Part shown: piece after piece, positions 44,022 to 51,396 of the stretch | Numbering within the stretch: position 1 is the first letter of the stretch | How the letters are laid out: every line of letters starts with the position of its first letter | Source: Pseudomonadota bacterium | GTDB lineage: Bacteria > Pseudomonadota > Gammaproteobacteria > Burkholderiales > Rhodocyclaceae | Length of the DNA: 64,000 bases | Assembly: GCA_018240785.1 (NCBI GenBank) | Contig: JAFEFC010000018.1 | Coordinates: forward strand, 1-64,000 | Direction: 5' to 3' | Position numbers and translations under genes: made by a program | Notes under the pieces: model-generated | Databases searched by the model: none | The model's input: only the letters and a program-made list of their open reading frames with translations | Told to the model about the DNA's origin: nothing

Positions 44022-44579
44022 TCAGTCGGGCTTGTCGCCCAGGACATACTGCTTCCACAAATCGAATGCCTGCTCGGGTGGAAGCTCGGCCAGGATGACG
44101 ATGGGCTGGGCCTGCCGGGCGCGCAGCGAAGCGAAGTACGCCTTCCGGTCGGCGATGGCCTTGAGCTTGATGCCCTTGATAAACAGCAGTTTGCCTTCCT
44201 TGATGAACAGCACCTTGTTGCCGATGTCGCGGTTGAATGCGGCTCGCACCTTGCGTTCCGCGTGCATGGCGTCGGCCAGCTCATCGACCAGGAAGTCGAG
44301 CGTCATGTCGATGTAGTGAGGGTCTTCACTCTCGTGGCCGAGGTCAAGCGGCGCAGGCGGCAGGCCCTTGGCGAAGGCTTCGGCCTGCGCCAGTAGCCCC
44401 GCCTTGCCGTTGAGCGCGTGGAGGAACGTCGAGCCACCGTGGCCGTCGTTGCGGGCCTCGGCGATGGGAGTACCGTCGAACACGACGGTTGCGTTGAAGC
44501 ACAGTGTTTCCTCGCTGGCGAAGTCGGCCACCTTGAGGTTCTTCAGCGTAATGCGGTCTTGCTTGGTGATGTTGTCCAT
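44022..44579 (-). CDS. ICE conserved hypothetical, 185 aa
   Basis: 185 residues. MDNITKQDRITLKNLKVADFASEETLCFNATVVFDGTPIAEA in part begins a beta-rich domain; the middle is acidic and helical, with a basic KVLFIKEGKLLFIKGIKLKAIADRK stretch at ~120-145. Single gene between element copy 5 and its own terminator. Not recognised. Confidence 0.72.
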   Translation of the reverse strand: MDNITKQDRITLKNLKVADFASEETLCFNATVVFDGTPIAEARNDGHGGSTFLHALNGKAGLLAQAEAFAKGLPPAPLDLGHESEDPHYIDMTLDFLVDELADAMHAERKVRAAFNRDIGNKVLFIKEGKLLFIKGIKLKAIADRKAYFASLRARQAQPIVILAELPPEQAFDLWKQYVLGDKPD

Positions 44580-44717
44580 GGGGAAGTCCTGAGATCGACC
44601 GGGTGGCGACATGCTCCTGACGGGACGTGGCGGCCATCCCGTGGGTTGGAGAAATGAGGCATCGATGCCCAGTGGGCAGCGTTCGCCGGTGAGATGCCGA
44701 GGCGAACTGGCGGGTGG

Positions 44718-44780
44718 CGTGGGTGAAACCCGCGGCAGCCTTGACACCCTGGCTACGGGCTGTTGCCGAACCATCGGCAA
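44718..44780 (-). ncRNA. Three-hairpin leader element, copy 5
   Basis: Stems CGTGGGT/ACCCGCG with a GAA loop (44718-44733), CAGCC/GGCT (44736-44754), and TTGCCGA-ACCA-TCGGCAA (44763-44780). Upstream of the start at 44579 and just after the methyltransferase stop, with no terminator between. Confidence 0.6.
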
Positions 44781-44822
44781 TGCAAGAGGGAGAATGGAGT
44801 GGCCCGCAGGCTGCGTCGCCGA

Positions 44823-46421
44823 TCAATCCGAAGCGGTCGAGCCCGTCTTGTGCAGGTACTGCACCAGGCGCTGGCCCAGCCACGCCATGCACGGGACGGC
44901 CATGGAGTTGCCGATCGCCTTGTAGCGCGGAGCATCTGCAGCGGGCTTGCCGCGGTACGGGATCAGCGTGTAGTCGTCGGGCATGCCTTGCAGCCGCTCG
45001 CACTCCACGGGCATCAGCCGCCGCACCCGCCAATGCGACCAGTCGCCGGGGCCAGGGTCGTTCCAGTCGTAGCGGAAATGCGCCTCGAAGTCGGGAGCCA
45101 GGACATAGGGCTTGTCCGCGCCGCCGCCGCTGGTGCGCAGTGCGCCCGCTACGCTGCCGCCCAGCTCGGCGGCAAGACCCTGCTCGCGGCCGTGCAGAGA
45201 CACGCAGGCCACCATAGGTACGCCGTAGCCCGGCTTGCCGTTGGACAGCACGGTGCAAGCGACCTGGCCATGGCCCGACTCGAAGCGCACTTCACCGCGG
45301 TTGTTCTGCGCGAACGCGATGGCGGGCACGACCCCGGCGTTCGCATGGCTGTTGCAATGGCCGCCAGCGCGCAACGTCGGTGTCAGGTCGAGCGTGGCAT
45401 CGGCGCCGCTGCCCTGCGCGATGAAGGCGATGATCGGAACACCCTTGCCGGTGCCGTCCTCGCTGCTGCCCTTGCCGTTGTTGGCGGTGTCGAGGGTGTG
45501 GCTGATGTTGCCTGCGACGGATTGCACCAAGTAGGTCTCGGTGCAGATGTCGTGCTTCGGGCCGCCAGCCATCAAACTGGCTGCAAGATCGGTCGGGCCA
45601 CGCCCATTGCTGAACCCAAACGTCGTCGTGACCTTGCCGCAGGGCTGCTTCAGTCCTGCATATCCGTCTGCTGGGTCAACACTAGGTTCAGCAGTGCAGG
45701 CAGCTTCTTGCCACGGCGCGCTGCCCGCACAAGAATCCCCGAGCAGGCCTGCGCGCTCAAAAAGTACTTCTGCGGGATCGAGGTCATCTCCACCACTTGC
45801 CACAAGAAACACACGCTTGCGGCGTTGGGCGACACCGAAATATTGAGCATCGAGCACGCGCCAGGCGATGCGGCGGCGGGGTCCAGACACACAACCAGCG
45901 TACGCCCATTTTTCCCCTGGCGGCTGGAGCGCACGGCTTTCTCCGGCCAGTGCGCCCAGGAAATGCCCGAAGGCATTGCTGCGGTCGTTGAGTACGCCTG
46001 GGACGTTTTCCCAGACGAGCGTGGCCGCCGGGCGGCTGTCTTGTTGGCGGGTTTGGTCGATGGCATTGGCAAGCTCCACATAGGCAAGGGAAAGGGCACC
46101 GCGCGGGTCATCCAGCCCGCGACGGCTACCTGCAACGCTGAACGACTGGCACGGCGTGCCGCCGACCAGGATGTCGGGCGCTGGCACAGTGCCGGCACGC
46201 ACCTGGCGGGCGATCGCGGTCATGTCGCCCAGATTGGGCACGCGGGGGTAACGGTGGGCGAGCACGGCGCTCGGGAACGGCTCGATCTCGGCGAACCATG
46301 CGGCTTCGAGGCCGAGAGGTTGCCAGGCGAGGCTCACGGCCTCAATGCCGCTGCACACGCTGCCGTACAGCAGTGGCGCGGTTTGGGGCACACCGCGTGG
46401 GGGGCGAGGTTGCGGGTTCAT
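44823..46421 (-). CDS. DNA cytosine-5 methyltransferase
   Basis: 532 residues from ATG 46421. Motif I YGSVCSGIEA (~20), catalytic Pro-Cys loop GGTPCQSFS (~87-95), ENV motif VWENVPG (~140), QRRKRVFLVA (~200), and the last motif YKAIGNSMAVP (~510). The ~200-residue variable part has repeated Asn/Gly segments, as in phage-type enzymes, where the target recognition lies. It should methylate cytosine in a short target, protecting the ICE from host restriction after transfer. No cognate endonuclease gene is near, so it is an orphan. Confidence 0.92.
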   Translation of the reverse strand: MNPQPRPPRGVPQTAPLLYGSVCSGIEAVSLAWQPLGLEAAWFAEIEPFPSAVLAHRYPRVPNLGDMTAIARQVRAGTVPAPDILVGGTPCQSFSVAGSRRGLDDPRGALSLAYVELANAIDQTRQQDSRPAATLVWENVPGVLNDRSNAFGHFLGALAGESRALQPPGEKWAYAGCVSGPRRRIAWRVLDAQYFGVAQRRKRVFLVASGGDDLDPAEVLFERAGLLGDSCAGSAPWQEAACTAEPSVDPADGYAGLKQPCGKVTTTFGFSNGRGPTDLAASLMAGGPKHDICTETYLVQSVAGNISHTLDTANNGKGSSEDGTGKGVPIIAFIAQGSGADATLDLTPTLRAGGHCNSHANAGVVPAIAFAQNNRGEVRFESGHGQVACTVLSNGKPGYGVPMVACVSLHGREQGLAAELGGSVAGALRTSGGGADKPYVLAPDFEAHFRYDWNDPGPGDWSHWRVRRLMPVECERLQGMPDDYTLIPYRGKPAADAPRYKAIGNSMAVPCMAWLGQRLVQYLHKTGSTASD

Positions 46422-46958
46422 GTCGGGTCTCCTGTTTGTGTGGCCTTGGACTGTGTGGCCGGGCCGGGACGTTGATCGGCAGGAGAAAGGCGCCGAAGGC
46501 CCAGTGGCCTCCGGCTCGGGATGACAGAACCACCCGTGGGCTGTTGCAGGCCCGGTTGTCGCTAGAACCGGCTGCTCATCAAGCAATCGCACCCGGCGCA
46601 TGTCGTGGTTGGCGCCGGCATCTTCTGGCGCACATCCGCGCACAAAAGGAGCCCAGTTTTTCGCCGTTGGGCACGGCATCGAATACCGCTGACCACGAAG
46701 GGTCTCCGGGTGGCTCGCAGGCGGGCAAGCCATCGGGGGACCCTTCGCAGAAGCGGAAAAATGCAGATCAGTAGAACGCGCCGGGAAACCCCGGACATGG
46801 TTCGTGGAGAAGCTACCTTCAGGTCCCGCGGCCGGGGACGGCCGGGCGGGACGCGCACACGGACAAGAGAAGGCGTTGCGCGCTGGGCGTCCCGCAGGGC
46901 GTGCGGGACATGGGCCACGCCGCCGATGGCGGACACGGCTCTCGGGGAACGGGGTCGG
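46422..46958. other. 537-bp gap between methyltransferase and topB; large hairpin
   Basis: No convincing gene on either strand. A 52-nt stem-loop with 9-bp arms CGAAGGGTC (46696-46704) and GACCCTTCG (46739-46747), with inner partial pairing, is the main structure. Further GC-rich inverted repeats GTCCCGC/GCGGGAC (46889-46909) and CCGCC/GGCGG (46920-46932) follow. Could hold promoters for the methyltransferase, an RNA element, or an oriT/ssi; none can be chosen. Confidence 0.4.
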
Positions 46959-48983
46959 TCAAGAGCCTTTGCGGCCGCTACTGCCATAAAGGCGTAGAGA
47001 TCGCGAGGCTCCGCGTTTGGACGCGCCGGATTCGACCGGCAGCGTACCTTTGCAGTCGGGGTAGCGACTGCACGACCAGAAGGGGCCGGTCTTGCCGGTG
47101 CGCTGGCGCGTGGGTGCGCCGCACTGCGGGCAAGCGGGTCCCTGGGGAACCTTGATGGACAGCGAGGTGCTGCCGTACTGCGCGATCAGTTGCGAAATCC
47201 ATGCGGCCTGCTTGCCGATAAACACATCCAGGGTGAGCTGACCAGCCTCGATCATGTCGAGCGCCTGTTCCCACACTGCCGTCGTGCCGGGGTCTGCAAT
47301 CGCCGCGGGTACGGCGTCGATCAGGGTGAACGCTGCATCCGATGCGCGAATGGAGCGTCCTTTCTTCACAAGGTAGCTGCGGGCGATCAACCCGCTGATG
47401 ATGTTGGCCCGCGTGGCCTCTGTGCCGATGCCGACCGTATCCTTGAGCTTCTGCTTCAGGCGCGGGTCCGTCACCAGCTTGGCGACCCCCTTCATGGATT
47501 TGACCAGCTCGCCCTGCGTGTAAGGCTTGGGCGGCATCGTCTTGAGCGCCTTGATCTCGGCCTCGGTCACCTGACACGCCATGCCTTCGCGCAGCACGGG
47601 GAGTACCTGGCTGCGTGCCGTGGCTTCACCGTCCTCGTCCGCTTGCGGCTCGGCCAGCACCAGGCGCCAGCCCTTGACGATCACCTGTTTTCCGGTGGCC
47701 ACCAGCTTCTGCTGGTCGCAGGACAGCTTGGCGACAGTGCGGTCGAACTCGTGGTGAGGGAGGAACTGCGCCAGGTAGTGCGCGCGGATCAGCCGGTACA
47801 CCGCCAGTTCCTTCTCGCTCATGGCCGAGAGGTTCGCGGGTTCCAAGGTGGGAATGATGCCATGGTGCGCCGTCACTTTGCCGTCGTTCCAGGCGCGCGA
47901 GCGCTGGGAGCGGTCGAGCTGGCCCATGATCGGGCGCAGCGAGGGATCGGTCTTGAGCAGGCTGTCCAGAACAGTGGGCACCTCGGCAAACATGCTTTCG
48001 GGCAGGTAGCCTGAATCGGAACGCGGGTACGTAGTGGCCTTGTGGGTCTCGTACAGGGACTGGGCGATCTCCAGGGTTTCTTGAACATCCAGCCCAAGCT
48101 GTTTGGAACAGACCTCCTGCAAGGTGCCCAGGTCGAACAGCAGCGGCGGGCCTTCACGCATGTGTTCGGTCTCGACAAACACCACCTGAGCGCTACCCGC
48201 AGCGCGGATCTGTTGCGCGGCTTGCTGGGCAACCGGCTGTTGCAGGCAGCGGCCAGCGTCGTCGGTGCAGCCATCGGGCGGAACCCACTGCGCGCTGAAA
48301 GCCTGTCCACCCGCAGACAGGGACACGTCGATGGCCCAGAACGGCACCGACTTGAAGGCCGCGATCTCGCGGTCGCGGTCCACGACGAGCTTCAGGGTCG
48401 GCGTCTGCACGCGCCCGACGGACAGCACGCCGTCGTAGCCGGCCTGACGCCCGAGCACCGTGAACAACCGGCTGAGGTTCATGCCCACGAGCCAGTCGGC
48501 GCGTGAGCGCGCAAGCGCCGAGTAGTACATCGGCAGCGTGTCGGATGAGGGCCGCAACTTGCCGAGCGCGGTGCGGATCGACGCATCGTTGAGCGCCGAC
48601 AACCACAGCCGTTCGATGGGGCCGCGGTAACCGCACAGGTCGATGATCTCGCGGGCGATCAGCTCTCCCTCGCGGTCGGCATCGGTGGCGATGACCAAAT
48701 GGGTCGCCTTCGCCAGAAGCGCTTTGACGACCTTGAATTGCGTGGCGGTCTTCGGTTTGACCTCGACCCGCCACTGCTGGGGAATGATGGGCAGCTGTTC
48801 CAGCGACCAGCGCTTGAGCGCCGCGTCATAGACCTCGGGAGCTGCTGCTTCTACGAGATGGCCAATGCACCAGGTGACGGTGACGCCGGAGCCGCTGAGA
48901 CAGCCTTCACCGCGCTGCGTCGCGCCGAGAATCCGGCCAATGTCTTTGCCCTGGGAGGGCTTCTCGCACAAGAACAGCCGCAT
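46959..48983 (-). CDS. topB: DNA topoisomerase III
   Basis: 674 residues from ATG 48983 (MRLFLCEKPSQG). TOPRIM motifs at the start (CEKPSQ, ATDADREGELIAREI), the active-site Tyr in TTYPRSDSGYL (~318), and a C-terminal CPQC...CSRYPDC zinc finger (~625-650). ICE-type TopB proteins relax or decatenate DNA during transfer and replication. An in-frame ATG at 49004 is the alternative start, without a ribosome site. A GCAGCAAACAA box is at 49052-49063, and the palindromic operator lies at 49189-49211. Confidence 0.94.
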   Translation of the reverse strand: MRLFLCEKPSQGKDIGRILGATQRGEGCLSGSGVTVTWCIGHLVEAAAPEVYDAALKRWSLEQLPIIPQQWRVEVKPKTATQFKVVKALLAKATHLVIATDADREGELIAREIIDLCGYRGPIERLWLSALNDASIRTALGKLRPSSDTLPMYYSALARSRADWLVGMNLSRLFTVLGRQAGYDGVLSVGRVQTPTLKLVVDRDREIAAFKSVPFWAIDVSLSAGGQAFSAQWVPPDGCTDDAGRCLQQPVAQQAAQQIRAAGSAQVVFVETEHMREGPPLLFDLGTLQEVCSKQLGLDVQETLEIAQSLYETHKATTYPRSDSGYLPESMFAEVPTVLDSLLKTDPSLRPIMGQLDRSQRSRAWNDGKVTAHHGIIPTLEPANLSAMSEKELAVYRLIRAHYLAQFLPHHEFDRTVAKLSCDQQKLVATGKQVIVKGWRLVLAEPQADEDGEATARSQVLPVLREGMACQVTEAEIKALKTMPPKPYTQGELVKSMKGVAKLVTDPRLKQKLKDTVGIGTEATRANIISGLIARSYLVKKGRSIRASDAAFTLIDAVPAAIADPGTTAVWEQALDMIEAGQLTLDVFIGKQAAWISQLIAQYGSTSLSIKVPQGPACPQCGAPTRQRTGKTGPFWSCSRYPDCKGTLPVESGASKRGASRSLRLYGSSGRKGS

Positions 48984-49051
48984 GTCAGTCCATCCGATTT
49001 CCATGGTTCATTGAGTTGCGGGAATCGAGGATGCCGAACACCACCAAGGGC

Positions 49052-49064
49052 AGCAGCAAACAAG
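49052..49064 (-). promoter_or_regulatory. CAAACAA box, weak match, upstream of topB
   Basis: AGCAGCAAACAAG matches the box of the tra operons at 11 of 13 positions, 68 bp before the start rather than 53-55. Confidence 0.35.
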
Positions 49065-49188
49065 CCGCATGCGGTGGCGACCACTTTTACGGGATGGGAT
49101 GGCGGGGACGGGAGTGGCGTTCGGCCGGGGATGTGCGGGCCGGGAGCCGCGATTTTTTGGAGCGCACGGACGCCGGTGGACGTTGATG

Positions 49189-49211
49189 GAGCTATCCCCT
49201 GGGGATAGCTC
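49189..49211. promoter_or_regulatory. Long palindrome upstream of topB (GAGCTATCCCC arms)
   Basis: GAGCTATCCCC-T-GGGGATAGCTC: 11-bp perfect arms around one base, 206-228 bp upstream of topB, between ssb and topB. The core CTATCCCC/GGGGATAG is repeated exactly at 51202-51218 and 51333-51349. An operator for a dimeric regulator is the likely role. Confidence 0.65.
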
Positions 49212-49257
49212 GCGAGGGCATGGGGGCGACGGACGACTGCCACCGCCCCATGCCGGA

Positions 49258-49710
49258 TCACTTCCTGCGCTTCGGCTCCTTCGGCGCGGTCGGTTCCTGG
49301 GCGGCCGGGGGTTTCGGCTGCGCATCCTGCGCGGCCTCTTGCTGCCTGGGGCTGAGGGCTACGGACTCGATGCGGAACGGCAGGATGCCGACGCTGCGCG
49401 CGTTGATCTGCCAGGTCTCGCGCGGCTGATCCTCGTTGTCCGTCCAAGGTTCGCGCTCCATCCGGCCGACGACCAGCACGCGCATGCCCTTCTGGTAGAG
49501 GTCCTTCCAGTGCGCGGCGTCGCGGTGCCAGATTTCCACCGGCGCCCAGAAGCCGCCGCGATCCTCGAAGGTGCCATCCTTCTTGGGAATGGGGTTGTCG
49601 AAATAGACGTTCAGGCGCAGAAGGCGGCTGGGCTCGTCGTTGCCGTTGGGGAACTCCCGGTACTCGGGGGGCGAGCCGATGTTGCCCTCGCCAGAAAAAT
49701 GCGTACTCAT
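49258..49710 (-). CDS. ssb: ICE single-stranded DNA-binding protein
   Basis: 150 residues. OB-fold body (RLNVYFDNPIPKKDGTFEDRGGFWAPVEIW in part; MRVLVVGRME) and a Pro/Lys-rich tail ending PKRRK, without the acidic DDDIPF tip of chromosomal SSB. In ICEclc the corresponding ssb lies just downstream of inrR and binds single-stranded ICE DNA during transfer. Start ATG 49710. Part of the unit 51081 to 49258. Confidence 0.88.
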   Translation of the reverse strand: MSTHFSGEGNIGSPPEYREFPNGNDEPSRLLRLNVYFDNPIPKKDGTFEDRGGFWAPVEIWHRDAAHWKDLYQKGMRVLVVGRMEREPWTDNEDQPRETWQINARSVGILPFRIESVALSPRQQEAAQDAQPKPPAAQEPTAPKEPKRRK

Positions 49711-49783
49711 GTTGCAATCTCCGTGGTGGTTGAAATACCCGCACCTGGTCGGTGACGAGCGCGTGCTGGGTTGCCCGGCGCGA

Positions 49784-50311
49784 TCACTGATCGCGCAGTG
49801 CGGGTGGGATGGACTTGAGCCGACGCAGGTAAGCGTCTTCCGCCTCGGTGGCCTTGCTGGCACACTCCTGGGCCAGCCTGCCCAAGGTGTGCAACAGGCT
49901 GATCTGCATGTTCAGCGTGATGCGCTGCAGCTCGATGGCGTGCAAGTCGGCCAGCAGGTTGACCGGCGTGCTGGTACTCGCCATCAGCTCCTGCCACAGT
50001 GCCACGCCCATGGCCGAGCGGTCGTGCTTGCGCCAGCGAAGAAACGCCGTGCCTGCGCCAGTTGTCTGCTGGGCCAGTTCGATGGGGAGCAGGTGGAAGG
50101 GATGCCCGAGGGCTTGTTGCAGCACCTGTCGCTGCGCCAAGCCAATCAACTCGTCGCGCATGGCGAAGCACTGGCTGGCCCAGGCCTCCAAGTCCCCTTT
50201 ACCCTTAAAGGGCTTTAAAAGGCCTTTTTGAGAGGCTGCGTGTTCCAACTGCATGAAGGCTGTCTGTTGCAGAGGGCGGAAGTAGCGGGTGTCGCGGTTT
50301 GGGTCGCTCAT
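49784..50311 (-). CDS. DUF3158 family protein (position of inrR in ICEclc)
   Basis: 175 residues, helical (FMQLEHAASQKGLLKPFKGKGDLEAWASQCF in part). DUF3158 occurs only in this ICE family. It sits directly upstream of ssb and directly below the PFL_4669 gene (4-bp overlap). In ICEclc, the gene before ssb is inrR, a regulator needed for integrase expression; whether this is its homologue cannot be decided from sequence memory. Confidence 0.8.
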   Translation of the reverse strand: MSDPNRDTRYFRPLQQTAFMQLEHAASQKGLLKPFKGKGDLEAWASQCFAMRDELIGLAQRQVLQQALGHPFHLLPIELAQQTTGAGTAFLRWRKHDRSAMGVALWQELMASTSTPVNLLADLHAIELQRITLNMQISLLHTLGRLAQECASKATEAEDAYLRRLKSIPPALRDQ

Positions 50312-51081
50312 GCCTGCGCGTCCTCGCCGGCCGTCGCTTCGGGGGCGGCGGCCTCGTCGCTGGGCGATGCGGCTGCGGCAGGACCGTCACCGCGCTGCTG
50401 CAGGCCACGGCGCATGATGGGCGGCGCGAACTTCGAGCGGCGCGTGCCCTCCAGCACGTCCGGCGGCATCTCGCCGAACTTTTCCAACGCCGCCCGCGCT
50501 GCGGCATTCTTGGCGGCGAAGTCGTCGCGGGTGCAGCCCGAGTAGCGGTACTGCTGGGCCAGCGAGAACAGGCTGCGCAGTGCATGCGCGCCTTCGTTGA
50601 GCCAGCGTTCGAGCGTCGAGCGATCGATCAGCGCGGTGTGGTGCGCGAGGATCAGCTTGCGGGCGATATCGTCGTAGTCGGCGAGCAGGTACACGGCGGC
50701 AAAGCCGAGCTGCGCATTGACGAACAGCGGCAGCTTGACCGGCTGGACGTTGAGGTTTTCGCCCAGGGTGAGTGCCGGCGGCACGCTCGCCAGGGCCTGG
50801 TCCACCTGTTCGCGCAGCGATTGCAGCGTGGCCTTGGTCTGGTCGAGCTTGTCCTCGATGCGGAGCATCCAGAAGTCGCTGTACGGGTCGTCCTGCTCCG
50901 AGCCGCGCCGCATCTTGTTCATCTGGGCGATGTAGCCGTTCAGGCCGACGATGCCCGGTCGCCCTTCGGCGGCGGCGCGGCCGTGCCAGATGCGCGAGGC
51001 GTGGTGCGTGTGCAGCGTCAGCGACATCGCGCTGCGCAAGGAGCCGAGATTCAGTTGCAGGGGTTCGTTGGTGGTTGCCAT
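50308..51081 (-). CDS. ICE protein, PFL_4669 family (TIGR03761)
   Basis: 257 residues. A helical soluble protein (LNLGSLRSAMSLTLHTHHASRIWHGRAAAEGRPGIVGLNGYIAQMNK in part; LLADYDDIARKLILAHHTALIDRSTLERW), with an Ala-rich tail. The family is a hallmark of PFGI-1/clc ICEs, of unknown action. First gene of the ssb unit; two copies of the CTATCCCC palindrome lie 121 and 252 bp upstream. Confidence 0.85.
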   Translation of the reverse strand: MATTNEPLQLNLGSLRSAMSLTLHTHHASRIWHGRAAAEGRPGIVGLNGYIAQMNKMRRGSEQDDPYSDFWMLRIEDKLDQTKATLQSLREQVDQALASVPPALTLGENLNVQPVKLPLFVNAQLGFAAVYLLADYDDIARKLILAHHTALIDRSTLERWLNEGAHALRSLFSLAQQYRYSGCTRDDFAAKNAAARAALEKFGEMPPDVLEGTRRSKFAPPIMRRGLQQRGDGPAAAASPSDEAAAPEATAGEDAQA

Positions 51082-51201
51082 GGTGTCCGCTCGTTGTTGG
51101 AAAAGAGCGGACAGCTTCGGCAGGTAGCGGAAGGCAGTCAGTCAACAAACCGAAACCCGCCCGTCCCCGGTTCACGGCGCGGTGGGTGCATGCGTCGCGA
51201 T

Positions 51202-51218
51202 CTATCCCCTGGGGATAG
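51202..51218. promoter_or_regulatory. CTATCCCC palindrome, copy 2
   Basis: CTATCCCC-T-GGGGATAG, in the 315-bp gap upstream of the PFL_4669/ssb operon. The gap holds nothing else recognisable but a possible weak CAACAAAC box (51143-51150). Confidence 0.65.
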
Positions 51219-51332
51219 CGCCATGGAGCGCCAAGGAACGCTGCACACCCGGATCAGCGCGAACAAGGCCGATCCCGCTGCAGGCGATCGAGGCCTGGCG
51301 TGCAGCGGTTCGACGTGTAGCCGTCAGTGGAA

Positions 51333-51349
51333 CTATCCCCAGGGGATAG
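51333..51349. promoter_or_regulatory. CTATCCCC palindrome, copy 3
   Basis: CTATCCCC-A-GGGGATAG, the exact reverse complement of copies 1 and 2, 131 bp from copy 2 (about 12.5 helical turns). Same gap. Confidence 0.65.
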
Positions 51350-51396
51350 CTCTACTGGAAGCCACCGGCATCCACTTCACCACCTTGCAGGCCCGC

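Noticed and set aside
46875-46932. A sixth copy of the three-hairpin element
   Set aside because: Two stems (GTCCCGC/GCGGGAC, CCGCC/GGCGG) are in the right order, but the third is unclear and the next gene is 450 bp away.
46298-46997. Open frames on both strands in the methyltransferase-topB gap
   Set aside because: Arg/Pro/Gly-rich products with no homology, no ribosome sites, and mutually overlapping; treated as non-coding.
44823-49710. Methyltransferase, topoisomerase and ssb as part of a prophage
   Set aside because: No capsid, tail or lysis genes; the gene order is that of clc-type ICEs.
49784-50311. Naming the DUF3158 gene inrR
   Set aside because: Position before ssb matches ICEclc, but I cannot confirm sequence identity without an alignment, so no symbol is given.
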